From assembly GCA_963971575.1 (NCBI GenBank), contig OZ020622.1:12314279-12378278 (forward strand): a DNA stretch of 64,000 nt, in the 5' to 3' direction. Under the pieces are notes generated by a model, which saw nothing but the letters and a program-made list of their open reading frames with translations, had not been told where the DNA came from and made no database searches. Shown here one piece after another: positions 10,357 through 20,802 of the stretch. Made by a program: the position numbers and the translations under genes. The stretch comes from Liopterus haemorrhoidalis. Lineage: Eukaryota > Arthropoda > Insecta > Coleoptera > Dytiscidae. The stretch's first letter is position 1. Every line of letters starts with the position of its first letter.

Positions 10357-11340
10357 TCGGTAAAAATTGTAGCCAAACGGCTAAACCTAGAGAGTTGAAA
10401 TTTGGCATGCTTATACAACTCTTTGACGCGCACATAGGAAAAATACTTAAACATCTAAAAAACATATCCCCCTAAAAATATAAACAAATATATGCTCATC
10501 GAAAAAAAAATATATTTTTTTACAAATCTGTGTAGGGTATCAAATGAAAGCCCTTGGTACGTGAATTAACGATCAAAATTTTATTTTTGCAAAATAAATT
10601 ATTTTGAGGCGATTTTTGCCAAAATTGTGCAAAAAAAAAAGTGTCCCACACCCTGTAGCCCAGATGGTTTAAACTAAAAATCTGAAAAAATTCTCAGTAA
10701 TGTACATTGGTGTGAATCGGAATAGTACAACAGGAATTTTTGATCAAATTATGTTTTCGGAAAATAACGCATTTTTTGTGTTTTTAAGTAAAATATGTAA
10801 TATATTTAATCCGCTATTTAACATAGTAAACGAGTGATCCTGTATAGCACAGTGGTAGCGTTCTCGCTTAGTGAGGTGAAACTACTGTAAGAAACTGTGT
10901 TCGAATCCCGTCAATTTTTATTTTTTCAGTTTCTTATTGCATTTTTATTTTGTTTAAATTATTTTGTCAAAATTCTAGTTATATTTGGTAAATGTTGCAT
11001 TTAATTTTTAAAAGCGTAAATTTAATAACCAGTGGGAAGTGTTGAAATTATAATTTAATTCTATATTTGAAGGTATCAGAGGGCGAGGCTTATGATTTAA
11101 GCAACCAATGGAAGCCATAGGGGCGCAATTTTGTATAAAAAAACCTTGAATATATTGAACCTTAATGTATAAAAAAAATACTGCACATATTTAGAAACTT
11201 AAATAATGGTATTAGGCATTCGAATTAAAATTCATAAAATATATTTTGACATAAAATTTGTTTTGGCATCCCAAATAATCATCACACAGTTAATAAATAC
11301 CTGCGAAACCCTGAAATGTGTGAAAATTCACACTTCACAT
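10199..11340 (+). mobile_element. HINE copy 1 (Helentron-like non-autonomous element)
   Basis: Begins after a T-run with AGGGTTTTGTAGGTAT and near its other end has ATACCTGCGAAACCCT, its inverted partner (14 of 16). This is followed by GTGTGAAAATTCACAC (7-bp stem) and CACTTCACAT, then a T-run. A (CTGT)n block, duplicated here (about 10248-10276 and 10318-10360), lies just inside the 5' end. This layout (subterminal inverted repeats, microsatellite near the 5' end, 3' stem-loop, insertion in T-tracts) matches HINE/DINE-1-like Helentron derivatives. No protein is encoded. A tRNA-like segment is embedded. Confidence 0.7.
10836..10912 (+). other. tRNA-like segment inside HINE copy 1
   Basis: TAGCACAGTGG at 10845-10855 fits an A-box and GTTCGAATCCC at 10899-10909 fits a B-box, 44 bp apart as in tRNA genes. 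The acceptor and T arms do not pair properly, so it is not a functional tRNA gene. It could act as an internal Pol III promoter. HINE copy 2 has nearly the same segment; copies 3 and 4 have a different one at the same place. Confidence 0.6.
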
Positions 11341-11868
11341 ATTTTTTTTTTTTGTTTTGTTTGTTTTGTTTTTTTTGTTTGATTTGTTTGTTTTATTTTG
11401 TTTGTTTCGTTTGTTTCGTTTGTTTCGTTTCTTTCGTTTGTTTCGTTTGTTTCGTTTGTTTTGGTTGTTTTGTTTGTTTTGTTTGTTTCAGAAAAGGGGC
11501 GCGAACATATTTATATATTTTATATATTTTATTTATTTTATTTATTTTATTTATTTTATTTATTTTATTTATTTTATTTATTTTATTTATTTTATTTATT
11601 TTATTTATTTTATTTATTTTATTTATTTTATTTATTTTATTTATTTTATTTATTTTATTTATTTTATTTATTTTATTTATTTTATTTATTTTATTTATTT
11701 TATTTATTTTATTTATTTTATTTATTTTATTTATTTTATTTATTTTATTTATTTTATTTATTTTATTTATTTTATTTATTTTATTTATTTTATTTATTTT
11801 ATTTATTTTATTTATTTTATTTATTTTATTTATTTTATTTATTTTATTTATTTTATTTATTTTATTTA
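11341..11868 (+). repeat. 9-bp minisatellite in two variant blocks
   Basis: Positions 11350-11490 are a variable array of TTTGTTTCG-type units. Positions 11511-11868 are about 40 units of TTTATTTTA with little variation. A short unique segment (GAAAAGGGGCGCGAAC) separates them. Since 9 is a multiple of 3, all frames stay open and give spurious repetitive ORFs on both strands. The array starts directly at the 3' end of HINE copy 1. Confidence 0.95.
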
Positions 11869-12339
11869 TCTTATGAAAAAAAAAATTGTTAGCCCCACAA
11901 AAAATTTTTATCTTCTGAGCACCTCCCCTCATAAAAATCTTGGATGGGCACCTACAGTATTCGGATACTAACTGTAGGTATGATATGAAGTAAATACGTG
12001 CCCTATTGCAGTTTTAAAATATTTTATTTTTACTGTTTTTGAACCAAAAACAATATTACATTTTGTATCTTGGTAGATAAATAAATATTATATTAATAAA
12101 ATATGTTCTATTTACATTTGTTACGTTCATTCTTTTTTCTAATTTTTACCTGTAGGTCTGTTACGTAGAGTCATAACAGTTTTATTATCATCAGATGCCA
12201 ACGGTTCGAACTTAGCAATAATATTTGAATGTTCATTATTCGAAGTAAAATTGTATCGGACTTCTGAAATTCAAATATTCAAAAATTTCTATTCGAATAA
12301 AAAAAATTACTCTTTATCATTGCTTTCCAATCTCTTAAG
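11869..12339. other. No recognisable gene
   Basis: AT-rich unique-looking sequence between the minisatellite and the hairpin MITE. Confidence 0.5.
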
Positions 12340-12453
12340 GTGGGTTCGGGAAGCAAGCTCGGAGTCACTCTGTTTAACTCTAGAGCGTTCCTCGAGTGGT
12401 CTGGAGTTAAACAGAGTATCTCGGGACACTCCGAGTTTGCTTTACGAACCCAC
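12340..12453. mobile_element. Short hairpin MITE
   Basis: Starts GTGGGTTCG and ends CGAACCCAC. The two halves pair imperfectly over almost the whole 114 bp, with CTCTGTTTAACTC facing GAGTTAAACAGAG and CTCGGAGT facing ACTCCGAG. It is much more GC-rich than its flanks. No clear target-site duplication, so the superfamily is undecided. Confidence 0.7.
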
Positions 12454-12469
12454 AGTGCCTATGTGACAC

Positions 12470-14340
12470 CAGGCGAAAAATTAAAGTAAATTGTATAAAA
12501 AGGATGAAAAGAACACGACACATTTCTAAAAACAATTATTTCTGATGATTCTTATACACTGAAATTTTCATTCTATTTTGTATTACATTACACACTTAAT
12601 CATGCATAGTCATAATATACATTCACAGTCATAATTTAAACAATAAATTTCGCGACAAATCGGTTAGAAAGAACTGCTCATTCCTTTGGTTTTCAATCTT
12701 TTGTTAGAAGTAGTTCGATGTAACCTAATTTTTTTGACAATTAAAGAAGTGGTAACATGGAAAGTTTTGCAACTATGACATCATCTCATTGTTATGGTAA
12801 ATGTACTCTAATCATGTGGTTTACTAACATTTCTTTCTTTTAATATACATAAGTATATTTATTACAAATAAGCCTAGATATTTTTTTGGTTAATTCCATA
12901 AAATCAAGATCAAATTAGTCCCAGTTCAGTAAACCTACTTTTTGTGGCTTTAGGTGGTAAAAAGTTTTATGAAAATTGTGATATCATGATGGTAATTCCA
13001 GAAAATAGCTGTATTCAACAAAAAATGTAAACGGGTAAAGTAGAAATACAATAATTTGAAATATTTTTAGAGTACATTCAAAGGCGATAAAATTTTATAC
13101 TTCGGTTACGAAAAAGGGTAGATATAAAACCAAATAGTATAAGAGTTTTTTTAGAATATGAGAATTAGTTAATCCTCATTTGAATTGGAAGAAAAGTAAC
13201 GGATTGGAATTAAAAATTAATGAAAGTGGCTTAAAATGTAAGTGAACTTGTCGATTAATTAAGTCTTTGACATTTTACTAAAATATGACTACTCTATCGA
13301 GTTATTTAACCTATAATATTTCTCGGTTAGTGACGTGAACAATCTAGTTTAATAATAGAAACAAATCGAAGAATGTTAAAACTTAATATCGATTCGTTCG
13401 TTAACTTTCATCCAATATTTACACCAATCAAAATTTGTCTTTTGCACATTTATAAACTAACCTAATTTATCATAAATTTATCCTTTTCATCGGTATTCGT
13501 TTGTAAATATTGTTTCAATAAAACTCAAATAGAAATCGTGTTTAATGTAATTTTATGACGAACTTAACCTTTGAGAAAGTTTTCAACTGAACTGGAAAAT
13601 TTAACATTTTACATATGAAGGAAACGAAGTTTTCAAGATTATTTATATAATGTTTTTGGTTCAAATACGAAAATAAAATACTGATTTTTATCAGATTGAG
13701 GATGAAAAAGGACAAGTTTGTTCTGGGAAGGATGGCAACATTCAAGAACTCTTGAATAGATGTGGGAAGACGACAACATACCGTGGGCCATGGGAAGATC
13801 TTAGATGTTAACAGACGTGAGGTAATACGTGGGACTATCTTAAGAGGGCGACATTATTGTCTGGTTGTTAATAATTGAGAAAATATGTATATGTACAAGA
13901 TACCGAAACTTAAAGAAATTGTGCTTCACATGGCCGCTTATGGCATCATCACATGTGACGGTAGGGGAATTTATGTACTGGCCATTTTATTCGTCTTGCC
14001 CTACGTTGTGTTTTTTAGGATTATTAAGTCGATTCGTTCTTGGAGCGGGAAGCTATGTCTACAAAGAAACGCTGGGACACATTTAAATCAAATAGTTTAT
14101 TAATGGTCTAGTCTTCAGAAATAGTACAAACATGTTTATTAATGGGTCTGATTGTCATGGCTTTAAGGTAAATACATATTAACACATTTATAGTGATAAC
14201 GTAAGTTTCTACTCAAATATTAATATCAAATCTACACTTCCAAACTAACCATGCAGTCCGTATCATACCATAGCATCTTATACTTCATTATTTAACAGAA
14301 TTTTTAAGAATACACCAACATACATTATACTGGAAGAGAC
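12470..14340. other. No recognisable gene
   Basis: AT-rich. Several short frames (for example 13865-14103) have no recognisable motif. No inverted ends noted. Confidence 0.45.
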
Positions 14341-14344
14341 GAAA

Positions 14345-15097
14345 ATGAAGAAAATAAAAATAGAGGCAGTCAAAAAAGCCATAAAATATGAAGAAAATAT
14401 AATTAAACACCCAGAAAAAGAAATTCTTTATGAATGCTGGAGGGAAATGGAAAACCGGAATCAACAAGGAAAGCCACTATCAAGATGGGAAAAGGAAAGG
14501 AAGGAAATGTACGAATATTGTGGCTACTCAACAACAGCGGTAAGACTAAAAAGAATGAATGGAGAAGAATTGGGGCACGAAGTTACAGAGCGAATGACCG
14601 ATATACAACAAACGGAGCAAGATACAAAAATAAGAGAATCAAGGTATAATAGCAAATATGAAAAGAGAAAACCACAGTATTTGACAGAAAAAGGCAGTAG
14701 AGAGAAGATAAAAGTGATAGCGAGATTTAGATGTGGAAATGAGGAGAGGGACAATAATTTTTGGATGAAAGAGGAAGAAAGAACATGTACAATGTGCAGG
14801 GAAGGTAAGGAGACAATGGAACATTTTATGGAAGAATGTGAACAAATACGACGCAGAACGGAAACGAGAAATGAAATTTTGGATGAAACGGGATAGGGGT
14901 ATGAATGGATGAAAGAAGTGAAAAACAGAAGGGAGGAAATTAAAGAAATGAGTCAACGAAGATATTAACTAGAGGAGAAGGAGAGTAGATTTTAAGTCGA
15001 AAGGCGAAAATTACAATTATTATTAAATGTAAGTTAATTGTTGTAAGATAAAATGTAGTACATAATATTTAATAATAAAAAATATCTATCTATCATT
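14345..15097 (+). pseudogene. Non-LTR ORF2 C-terminal domain and 3' end
   Basis: A 183-codon Lys/Glu-rich frame (14345-14896) carries ARFRCGNEERDNNFW-like sequence and then CTMCREGKETMEHFMEEC, the CCHC knuckle that ends ORF2 in several arthropod non-LTR elements. The frame stops shortly after the knuckle. A 3' UTR follows, ending near 15097 in TATCTATCTATC, a short-unit tail. Reverse transcriptase and endonuclease are absent: a 5'-truncated insertion. The frame itself is undamaged. Confidence 0.75.
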
Positions 15098-15912
15098 ATT
15101 TGCAATCACTAATGTGTTGCTTGATCACCTAATCGCTGCTTACTGCGCATAACGGTGTCTTCGGTGAGATTCGACGGACGGGTTGGCTACCCGCGGATAC
15201 AGTTGTGTTGGGTTTGTCAATCCTTTGATGTGTGGGGCCTCTGCGGTTGTGAAGCACAGGGCCGCTGATAACCTCACTGTGTTTTAAGAAAACAAGCATA
15301 ACTTTGGAGCATTGTTTCAATCTAAATTCCACAGAGAAAACCCCAAGTCTATGGATTCATCAAGGTGGTATCTATACACGAAATAAGTGCGAGTTTACCT
15401 ACCAACCAATAAATTCTCGCGACTCAGACCTATTAATGATTATTTGACACATTTGGGTTTTATCCCTCACAAAAAATGATTTCTTATAATTTTGATGTAA
15501 AATATTACAACTTGCGGTCAATTTTTATGACGCCTACTAATATAGTTTTTGTGTGTATACCACTTGAGAGAGTCGACCCACTTGTGACACCGCGACATCT
15601 GGTCGCAGGTACTAGCGGAAACGCCGTTGGGGGTTAATCTGTTTCTCTTAATAATGCTCTTTGGAATGCGTAATAAATGACAAAAAAGAAAATAAAAATT
15701 AAATAGGGTACCAGTGGCTGTACCATCACAAGCTTCAATTGTAGATAGTTTAAACAATATTTTTGGCAATTGTTAATACCCTATAGATATGCTCATCATT
15801 GGTTCTACAGCCCTGGTGAGTTTTCCTTCCTTTGGGATACGTCATCAATTCTTTATTCTGTCTTTGATTAGTCTCCATTGTGCCTTGCTAAAATAACGGC
15901 GATTTCCAATAG
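15098..15912. other. No recognisable gene
   Basis: The part 15140-15260 is comparatively GC-rich with short frames of no known type. The segment 15800-15910 may already belong to the retrotransposon fragment that follows. Confidence 0.35.
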
Positions 15913-16029
15913 ATGGTGCTGATTCACCTGAGGTTCGAGAATATTGTATTCGTGTCAGATTTTGTTCAGGATTACAAATTTTGCAGGAACTTAAGGAGGA
16001 ACTTAAGATGTAGGGCTCAAGATAAACAA

Positions 16030-16470
16030 ACAAAAAACTATGCCTATGACCTAGTATTGAGCGAGGCGCTGAAAATTGTCGACGCCAACATTGAACAAGT
16101 TAATGTTTACATGTATCTTCATCAAACGTACGAAATCCTCAAGAGAATATTACAAGACGGCAGCATTTGGTAAACTAGGAAACATTTTTAAAAATGATAC
16201 CCCAATTTTTAAAAAGAAAACTTTCGAACTATGTGTTGTGCCCTTCTTAACCTACGGGGTAGAATCCCTAACACTGACTAAAGCTTCTACTAGAAGTTTG
16301 CAAGTAATCCAAAGGGCCATGGATTGAGGCATGCTCGATATAATGCTCGATATAACAAGGGATACAATACCATATGCTAAAATTCGTCAAGACGAAATAA
16401 ACCGATGTCTTTATAAAAATAGTTACCATGAAATGGAAATGGGCAAGATCTTATTAAGATTACCAAAATG
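16030..16470 (+). pseudogene. Non-LTR reverse transcriptase, thumb/connection part
   Basis: Reads KIVDANIEQVNVYMYL, then after a frameshift AAFGKLGNIFKNDTPIFKKK, FELCVVPFLTYGVESLTLTK and LQVIQRAMD. This is the conserved post-catalytic part of RTE/Jockey-like ORF2 proteins (xxCVLPVLTYGAETLTLTK and QRAMER). After a stop, MLDITRDTIPYAKIR and HEMEMGK follow in frame, the weakened NEEIRRRT...LKWxWAGH part. A copy of the same family in reverse is at 39.5-39.95 kb. Continues after an insert at 16786. Confidence 0.8.
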
Positions 16471-16785
16471 TTAAGTGCGTGATCTGGTGGTGTTCCCGGA
16501 CGGGGACACTGACCAGAACCCTGCTCTGAGGAGCACTAAAAATAAGCGGGTGGACTGTATCATGCGCAATCCACGCGATTGTAGAATGTAGAAGATAGGA
16601 TGGGAAAAATAGCTGTTAAATGGACTTACCTCGTACTGATGTGCGGTCGGATCAAAGGGCCCTTTGAACTGCAGTAGTCTGGTCCACTCTGGAGAGAGAA
16701 GATGTGGGACACACAGCCACGTTGATGCACACACAATAAGTCCACAATCGCAAATAATAGAAGACGGGGTCGTCTTCTGTAGTCC
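16471..16785 (-). other. Exon-like insert within the retrotransposon fragment
   Basis: This 315-bp segment separates two parts of one retrotransposon protein. On the minus strand 16688-16630 (59 bp) is preceded by a pyrimidine tract ending TCTCTCCAG and followed by GTAAGT, good acceptor and donor sites. One frame of the 59 bp is open (EWTRLLQFKGPFDPTAHQYE). It may be an internal exon with flanking intron carried by the element, or chance. The protein is not recognised. Confidence 0.35.
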
Positions 16786-16972
16786 AAACGGATTCTAGAT
16801 TGGAAACGTAGCAGAGGAAGACCACCCACTCGCTGGACTAAAGCCCAAAATTAGTTTTTTTCAGAGAGGCCTATATCCAACAAGGGATGCGAATGAATGA
16901 GGGATGATAATGATGGTGATGATGATGGTGACGATGATGGTGATGATGATGATGTTAATGATAGTGGTGCTG
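16786..16972 (+). pseudogene. 3' end of the non-LTR fragment with (GAT)n tail
   Basis: WKRSRGRPPTRWTKAQ matches the RGRPPTRWTDD motif near the ORF2 end of this family, followed by remnants of EAYxQQWxE and a tail of GATGAT/GGTGAT units (16902-16972). The reverse copy at 39520-39550 has the same but shorter tail. The tail units are typical of this retrotransposon type and are not an independent microsatellite. Confidence 0.75.
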
Positions 16973-17476
16973 ATAACAACAAAACTATTGAGTCCTTAGT
17001 TTTTTTGAATATACTCTATGTTCCACTTTGGCGGTTCTGTATCTATATTTCAAGTCAGTTAAATTTTAATCTGTTTACAATATAAAACGTTTATAAAGAA
17101 TTGAATAATTGACATTTTAATTGCATCTTTTGTTCTGTTATTTAAAACAAAATAAGCAATACCTTTTATTTCGTATTAAGTAACATTCCCGGAACAATTT
17201 AAGCGAAGTATAATTGATTTTTTTTGTTCTAAATCAACAAATAGACATGCCAACTAAACTACGAAACAAGAAAGTTGCTGACACAATATTCTGCCCAATG
17301 CAGTGACAATACAGAATAAAATAATGTTTTGTTTTTGTAGTGTGTAAAATATAAAACAATTGAAATTAATTGTTTTAAGGGCATCTTTTGTCATGCTTAA
17401 AAACATAATTTACCAACAACGTTTTAAACCAATCAATAAGAATCAAATAATCTTTAAACAAATGGAATGCAATAAA
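16973..17476. other. No recognisable gene
   Basis: AT-rich, no coding pattern or paired repeats. Confidence 0.5.
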
Positions 17477-17478
17477 TA

Positions 17479-17655
17479 CGAGAATTGCCTTTTATATTTT
17501 GGGATTTGGGATCGAAAACAATTATTAATCAACAAAAGTGGCTTTATTGTTTTTTAAAATATTCTCTATGAAGATCAATATGCTTTTGCATGCGTTTGAA
17601 CCAATTTTCGAAGCACCTTTTCCACTCCGAATGAGGTATTTTTTACTCCGATTGT
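17479..17655 (-). mobile_element. mariner Mar-B 3' fragment
   Basis: Starts CGAGAATTGCCTTTTATATT after TA and continues into the reverse complement of a mariner C-terminus (FENWFKRMQK-like, about 17595-17630). The element at 39953-40423 has the same end. It is lost after about 17655. Confidence 0.75.
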
Positions 17656-17786
17656 CAAATGGTGTCAAATGGATTGTCAAAAACGTCATCAGTCAAAATC
17701 TCGACATCGAAATTTTTCGCGATTACAATACTTGCCCCTTATATATTAAAGTCGGGCAAGTAAAAATATAGTGTTTTAATTTTTCA

Positions 17787-17949
17787 GTGTTTTTTCGAAA
17801 ATATCTATCTGTAGCTAGACACCAGTATTTTTGACATGTATCTGTATCTAAATATTTTTATAATTCTGTATATGTATCTGCATCTAGATACAATTTTTCT
17901 TAGGTATCTGTATCTAGATATTTTTATAAATGTATCTATTACAACACTG
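17787..17949. repeat. hAT-like MITE with repeated TATCTAGATA motifs
   Basis: Both ends read CAGTGTT inward, and the interior contains several copies of GTATCTGTATCTAGATA and variants. No 8-bp duplication is visible, so assignment to hAT is tentative. Confidence 0.35.
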
Positions 17950-18036
17950 CAGCTATATATCAATCACTCTTTCATCTTTACAGTGGTCTTGTCGTAACTG
18001 TCCGACTGTTTATCCAAACTTGCTTTATGGTTACTA

Positions 18037-19346
18037 CAAGGTGTCTCAAAAGAAATTTTATATTTAGCGGATCGATTAAAAAAAAAGTAAGCCGTATATA
18101 GAAAAAATGTTTATTAATTATTAAAATACACTTTTTGGGGATTTATTTCTTAAAAATAATATCGTCTAAATGTAGATCCTCGCGTTCTCGGCACTCATTT
18201 AATCGAACAGTAAAATTACTTATGACGTCTCGGCAGGTGGACTCAGGGATGGCTGCCATTTCGTGACGGATATTTTCTTTCAAATGCGCCAGTGAAGTCG
18301 GTCAATTGGCGTAAACTTTAGATTTAAGATAACCCCATAGGAAAAAGTCCATAGGGGTTAAATCTGGACTGCGTGGAGGCCAATTTATGTCACCTCTCCG
18401 GGAGATCAATTTGCCTGAGAAAATTTCACGAACACGTGGCAGAGACATATTGGACGTGTGTGAAGTTGCTCCGTCCTGTTGGAACCATATTCTTTGGTTA
18501 TAGCCAGGAAAGTTTTGCAGTTCAGGTACCAAGAAGTTGTCTAACATCTCCACATAACGCTCTGAATTCACTGTAACTGCACGCCCCCCTTCGTCTTCAA
18601 AAAAGTAAGGGCCGATAATACCTCGCGCTGACATCGCAGCCCATACGGTCACTTTAGGCGAATGTAGGGGTTTCTGATGTTTGCGTTTCGGATTCGTTGC
18701 ACTCCAGTAGCGGCAGTTCTGCTTATTTACGTGGCCATTAAGATGAAAGTGAGCTTCATCCGAAAACAAAATGTTGGTAAATGTTGAAAATCGCTCAATC
18801 ACCTGATTTACGAAATTAAGCCTCTGACTAGCATCTTGGGGCTTTAATTCTTGCACCAATTGAATTTTGTAGGGGTGCAGCTTTAGGTCTTTGTGCATAA
18901 TGCGATGTAATGATGATCTATGCACATTTAAAGCACTTGCACGCTTCCGAATTGAAAGTTTCGGGTCGTCACGAACAGACTGATTAACATTCTCCACGTT
19001 TTCTACCGTTCTTGATGACCTAGGTCGCCCGGATTTTGATTTATCCAGCGTTGTACCAGTCTCTTCAAACTTTTTAACCCAATATCGAATGAGAGGAATG
19101 CTTGGCGCATCATTTAAGTGGCGAAAACCTCGAATACTGCAGAATTTTCTACGCGCTACAGTCGCCGAATCACCGTTTTTGTAAAACTCTCGCACGCATA
19201 ACGGGCGGTCTGCTCCCGAGAAACGCTCCACAGCGACTAAATTCCCAAGAGCCAGGCTACCGATTGACATAACCCCCGCGCCCCTCGGATACGTTGCGTT
19301 CACGCAGTAAGCTAAATAAATATAAAATTTCTTTTGAGACACCTTG
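18037..19346 (-). mobile_element. DD41D transposon D41-1, copy 1 (nearly intact)
   Basis: Perfect 30-bp inverted ends beginning CAAGGTGTCTCAAAAGAAAT, flanked by TA at 18035-18036 and 19347-19348. The length is 1310 bp. The second copy at 46204-47518 is very similar over its whole length, so the family moved recently in evolutionary terms. The single transposase gene is interrupted only near its 3' end. Confidence 0.95.
18143..19342 (-). pseudogene. DD41D mariner-like transposase with one stop codon
   Basis: Catalyses cut-and-paste transposition at TA. Visible: HTH part (SIRKRASALNVHRSSLHRIM), GRPRSSR linker, first Asp in FSDEAHF, second in FQQDGATSHT, third in PDLTPMDFFLWGY. I count 41 residues between the second and third Asp, hence DD41D. 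The ATG at 19342 lies in the terminal repeat; MSIGSLALG at 19270 is the more natural start (about 375 aa). A TGA at 18302-18304 replaces the Lys codon seen in copy 2. The frame otherwise runs on to TAA at 18143-18145 (DDIIFKK). Confidence 0.9.
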
Positions 19347-19348
19347 TA

Positions 19349-20107
19349 TTTTGTAATCTGGCATTGCGGTTGAACAATTTTCGCTGCATTTTTTCCAGTT
19401 CCACGCCATTGAGAGAATCCATTCTTCTTAACTTAAACAAGCTAAAAGCAAACTGTATTGTAAAACGCCACGTTTTATACTTTAATTTTAAAGAAAATTA
19501 ATGAAAATACTTCAATAAAATAAAAGTAAAAAAACATTTCTAAGAATTAGTTGTTTTGCTGATGGGGAAATAGCATTTCAAGAACAAATAGGAAGAGAAA
19601 GCAAAAAGCGATCAAAGTAAAGAAAATATGAATTATTAATGTTGAGAGCTTGATACATCTGCAGTATAATTTCTTAGCGAAAAGGAACGACAGGAAGTTG
19701 TCCGTGAATGGGGCTTTAAAACCGGAATACTCGTGAACTGTGACCTGGCTCATTTTTCTACTCTACCTTCATGAGACCGACACATTATTCTCAGGAAGGA
19801 ATCTTACTAACTTGATAGTTTCTTTCAACATGACTTACCTTGCTATTATGAAACTGTTTGATCATTTAAATTCTTTAGAAATTAATTTTGTTAAAGTCTA
19901 ATTTATCCGCAAAAAAACGGTTTTTGTTAAGTTGATTTATTATAAAAGGAAAGTTAATTTTTTAAGAAATTTTAACTGTAAGTTCGAGAGTACTAACTCT
20001 TCTCATGAAGAGTTGAATTCAAGGTAAAATACTATTCTACAGAATAAATTTATACTAAATAACGTATGTATTATGTTAGCCATATATGCTAACGTATGAG
20101 CTACTAT
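19349..20107. other. No recognisable gene
   Basis: AT-rich. Ends at a perfect palindrome (20109-20132) that abuts the next transposon. Confidence 0.5.
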
Positions 20108-20132
20108 CTATAAGACTAATGTTAGTCTTATA

Positions 20133-20698
20133 ATGGGTGTTTTTTTTTAGAGGTATAGAACTTTAAATTGCAATAAAACAACGATGGATTATTCGATTGA
20201 CATGAATTTTTTTTTATTCGAAAGATAATCTTGTGGCATTACATTTTAAATATGATTTCTTGCATATGACCGCCACGGCTGGCTCGGATGTAGTCCAATC
20301 TGGACGTCCAATTTTCGATGACTTTTTCCAACATTTGTGGCCGTATATCGGCAATAACACGGCGAATGTTGTCTTCCAAATGGTCAAGCGTTTGTGGCTT
20401 ATCCGCATAGACCAATGACTTTACATAGCCCCACAGAAAGTAGTCCAGCGGTGTTAAATCACAAGATCTTGGAGGCCAATTCACAGGTCCAAAACGTGAA
20501 ATTAGGCGGTCACCAAACGCGTCTTTCAATAAATCGATTGTGGCACGAGCTGTGTGACATGTTGCGCCGTCTTGTTGGTATGATTTAATGTAATGCCACA
20601 AGATTATCTTTCGAATAAAAAAAAATTCATGTCAATTGAATAATCCATCGTTGTTTTATTGCAATTTAAAGTTCTATACCTCTAAAAAAAACACCCGT
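20133..20698 (-). mobile_element. DD41D transposon D41-2, deletion derivative with long ends
   Basis: Inverted ends of roughly 105-110 bp (left from 20133, right to 20698; ATGGGTGTTTTTT versus ACGGGTGTTTTTT) flanked by TA at 20131-20132 and 20699-20700. The long ends reach inward to the transposase stop codon. About two thirds of the transposase gene is missing. Confidence 0.9.
20239..20601 (-). pseudogene. DD41D transposase C-terminal third
   Basis: The frame starts artificially inside the right terminal repeat (MWHYIKSY) and immediately enters QQDGATCHTARATIDLL, then NWPPRSCDLTPLDYFLWGY: second and third catalytic Asp with 41 residues between them by count. It ends EIIFKM at the stop next to the left terminal repeat. 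The N-terminal HTHs and first Asp are deleted. Related to, but clearly distinct from, the transposase at 18.1-19.3 kb. Confidence 0.85.
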
Positions 20699-20802
20699 TA
20701 GATACGCAATGTTCTTGTTAACAGGATGTTCATTGCAATCAAATTTTTGCCCTAATTGAAATAGAATTCGTGTAATATCACGATCATTTTAGATCACTAA
20801 TA

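Noticed and set aside
10836..10912. Functional tRNA gene
   Set aside because: A and B boxes are present, but the arms do not form a proper cloverleaf and the segment is part of a dispersed element in several copies.
11316..11971. Long open frames of 160-200 codons on both strands
   Set aside because: They are the translation of a 9-bp repeat; a period divisible by 3 keeps every frame open.
13865..14103. Two overlapping frames of about 72 codons that could be small membrane proteins
   Set aside because: No homologous pattern, no conservation evidence and no transcription signals; length is within chance in this AT-rich DNA.
16902..16972. Independent (GAT)n microsatellite
   Set aside because: It is the 3' tail of a non-LTR element; the reverse copy at 39.5 kb has the same tail.
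17787..17949. Confident hAT MITE call
   Set aside because: CAGTGTT termini face each other but no 8-bp duplication exists and pairing is short; kept only at low confidence.
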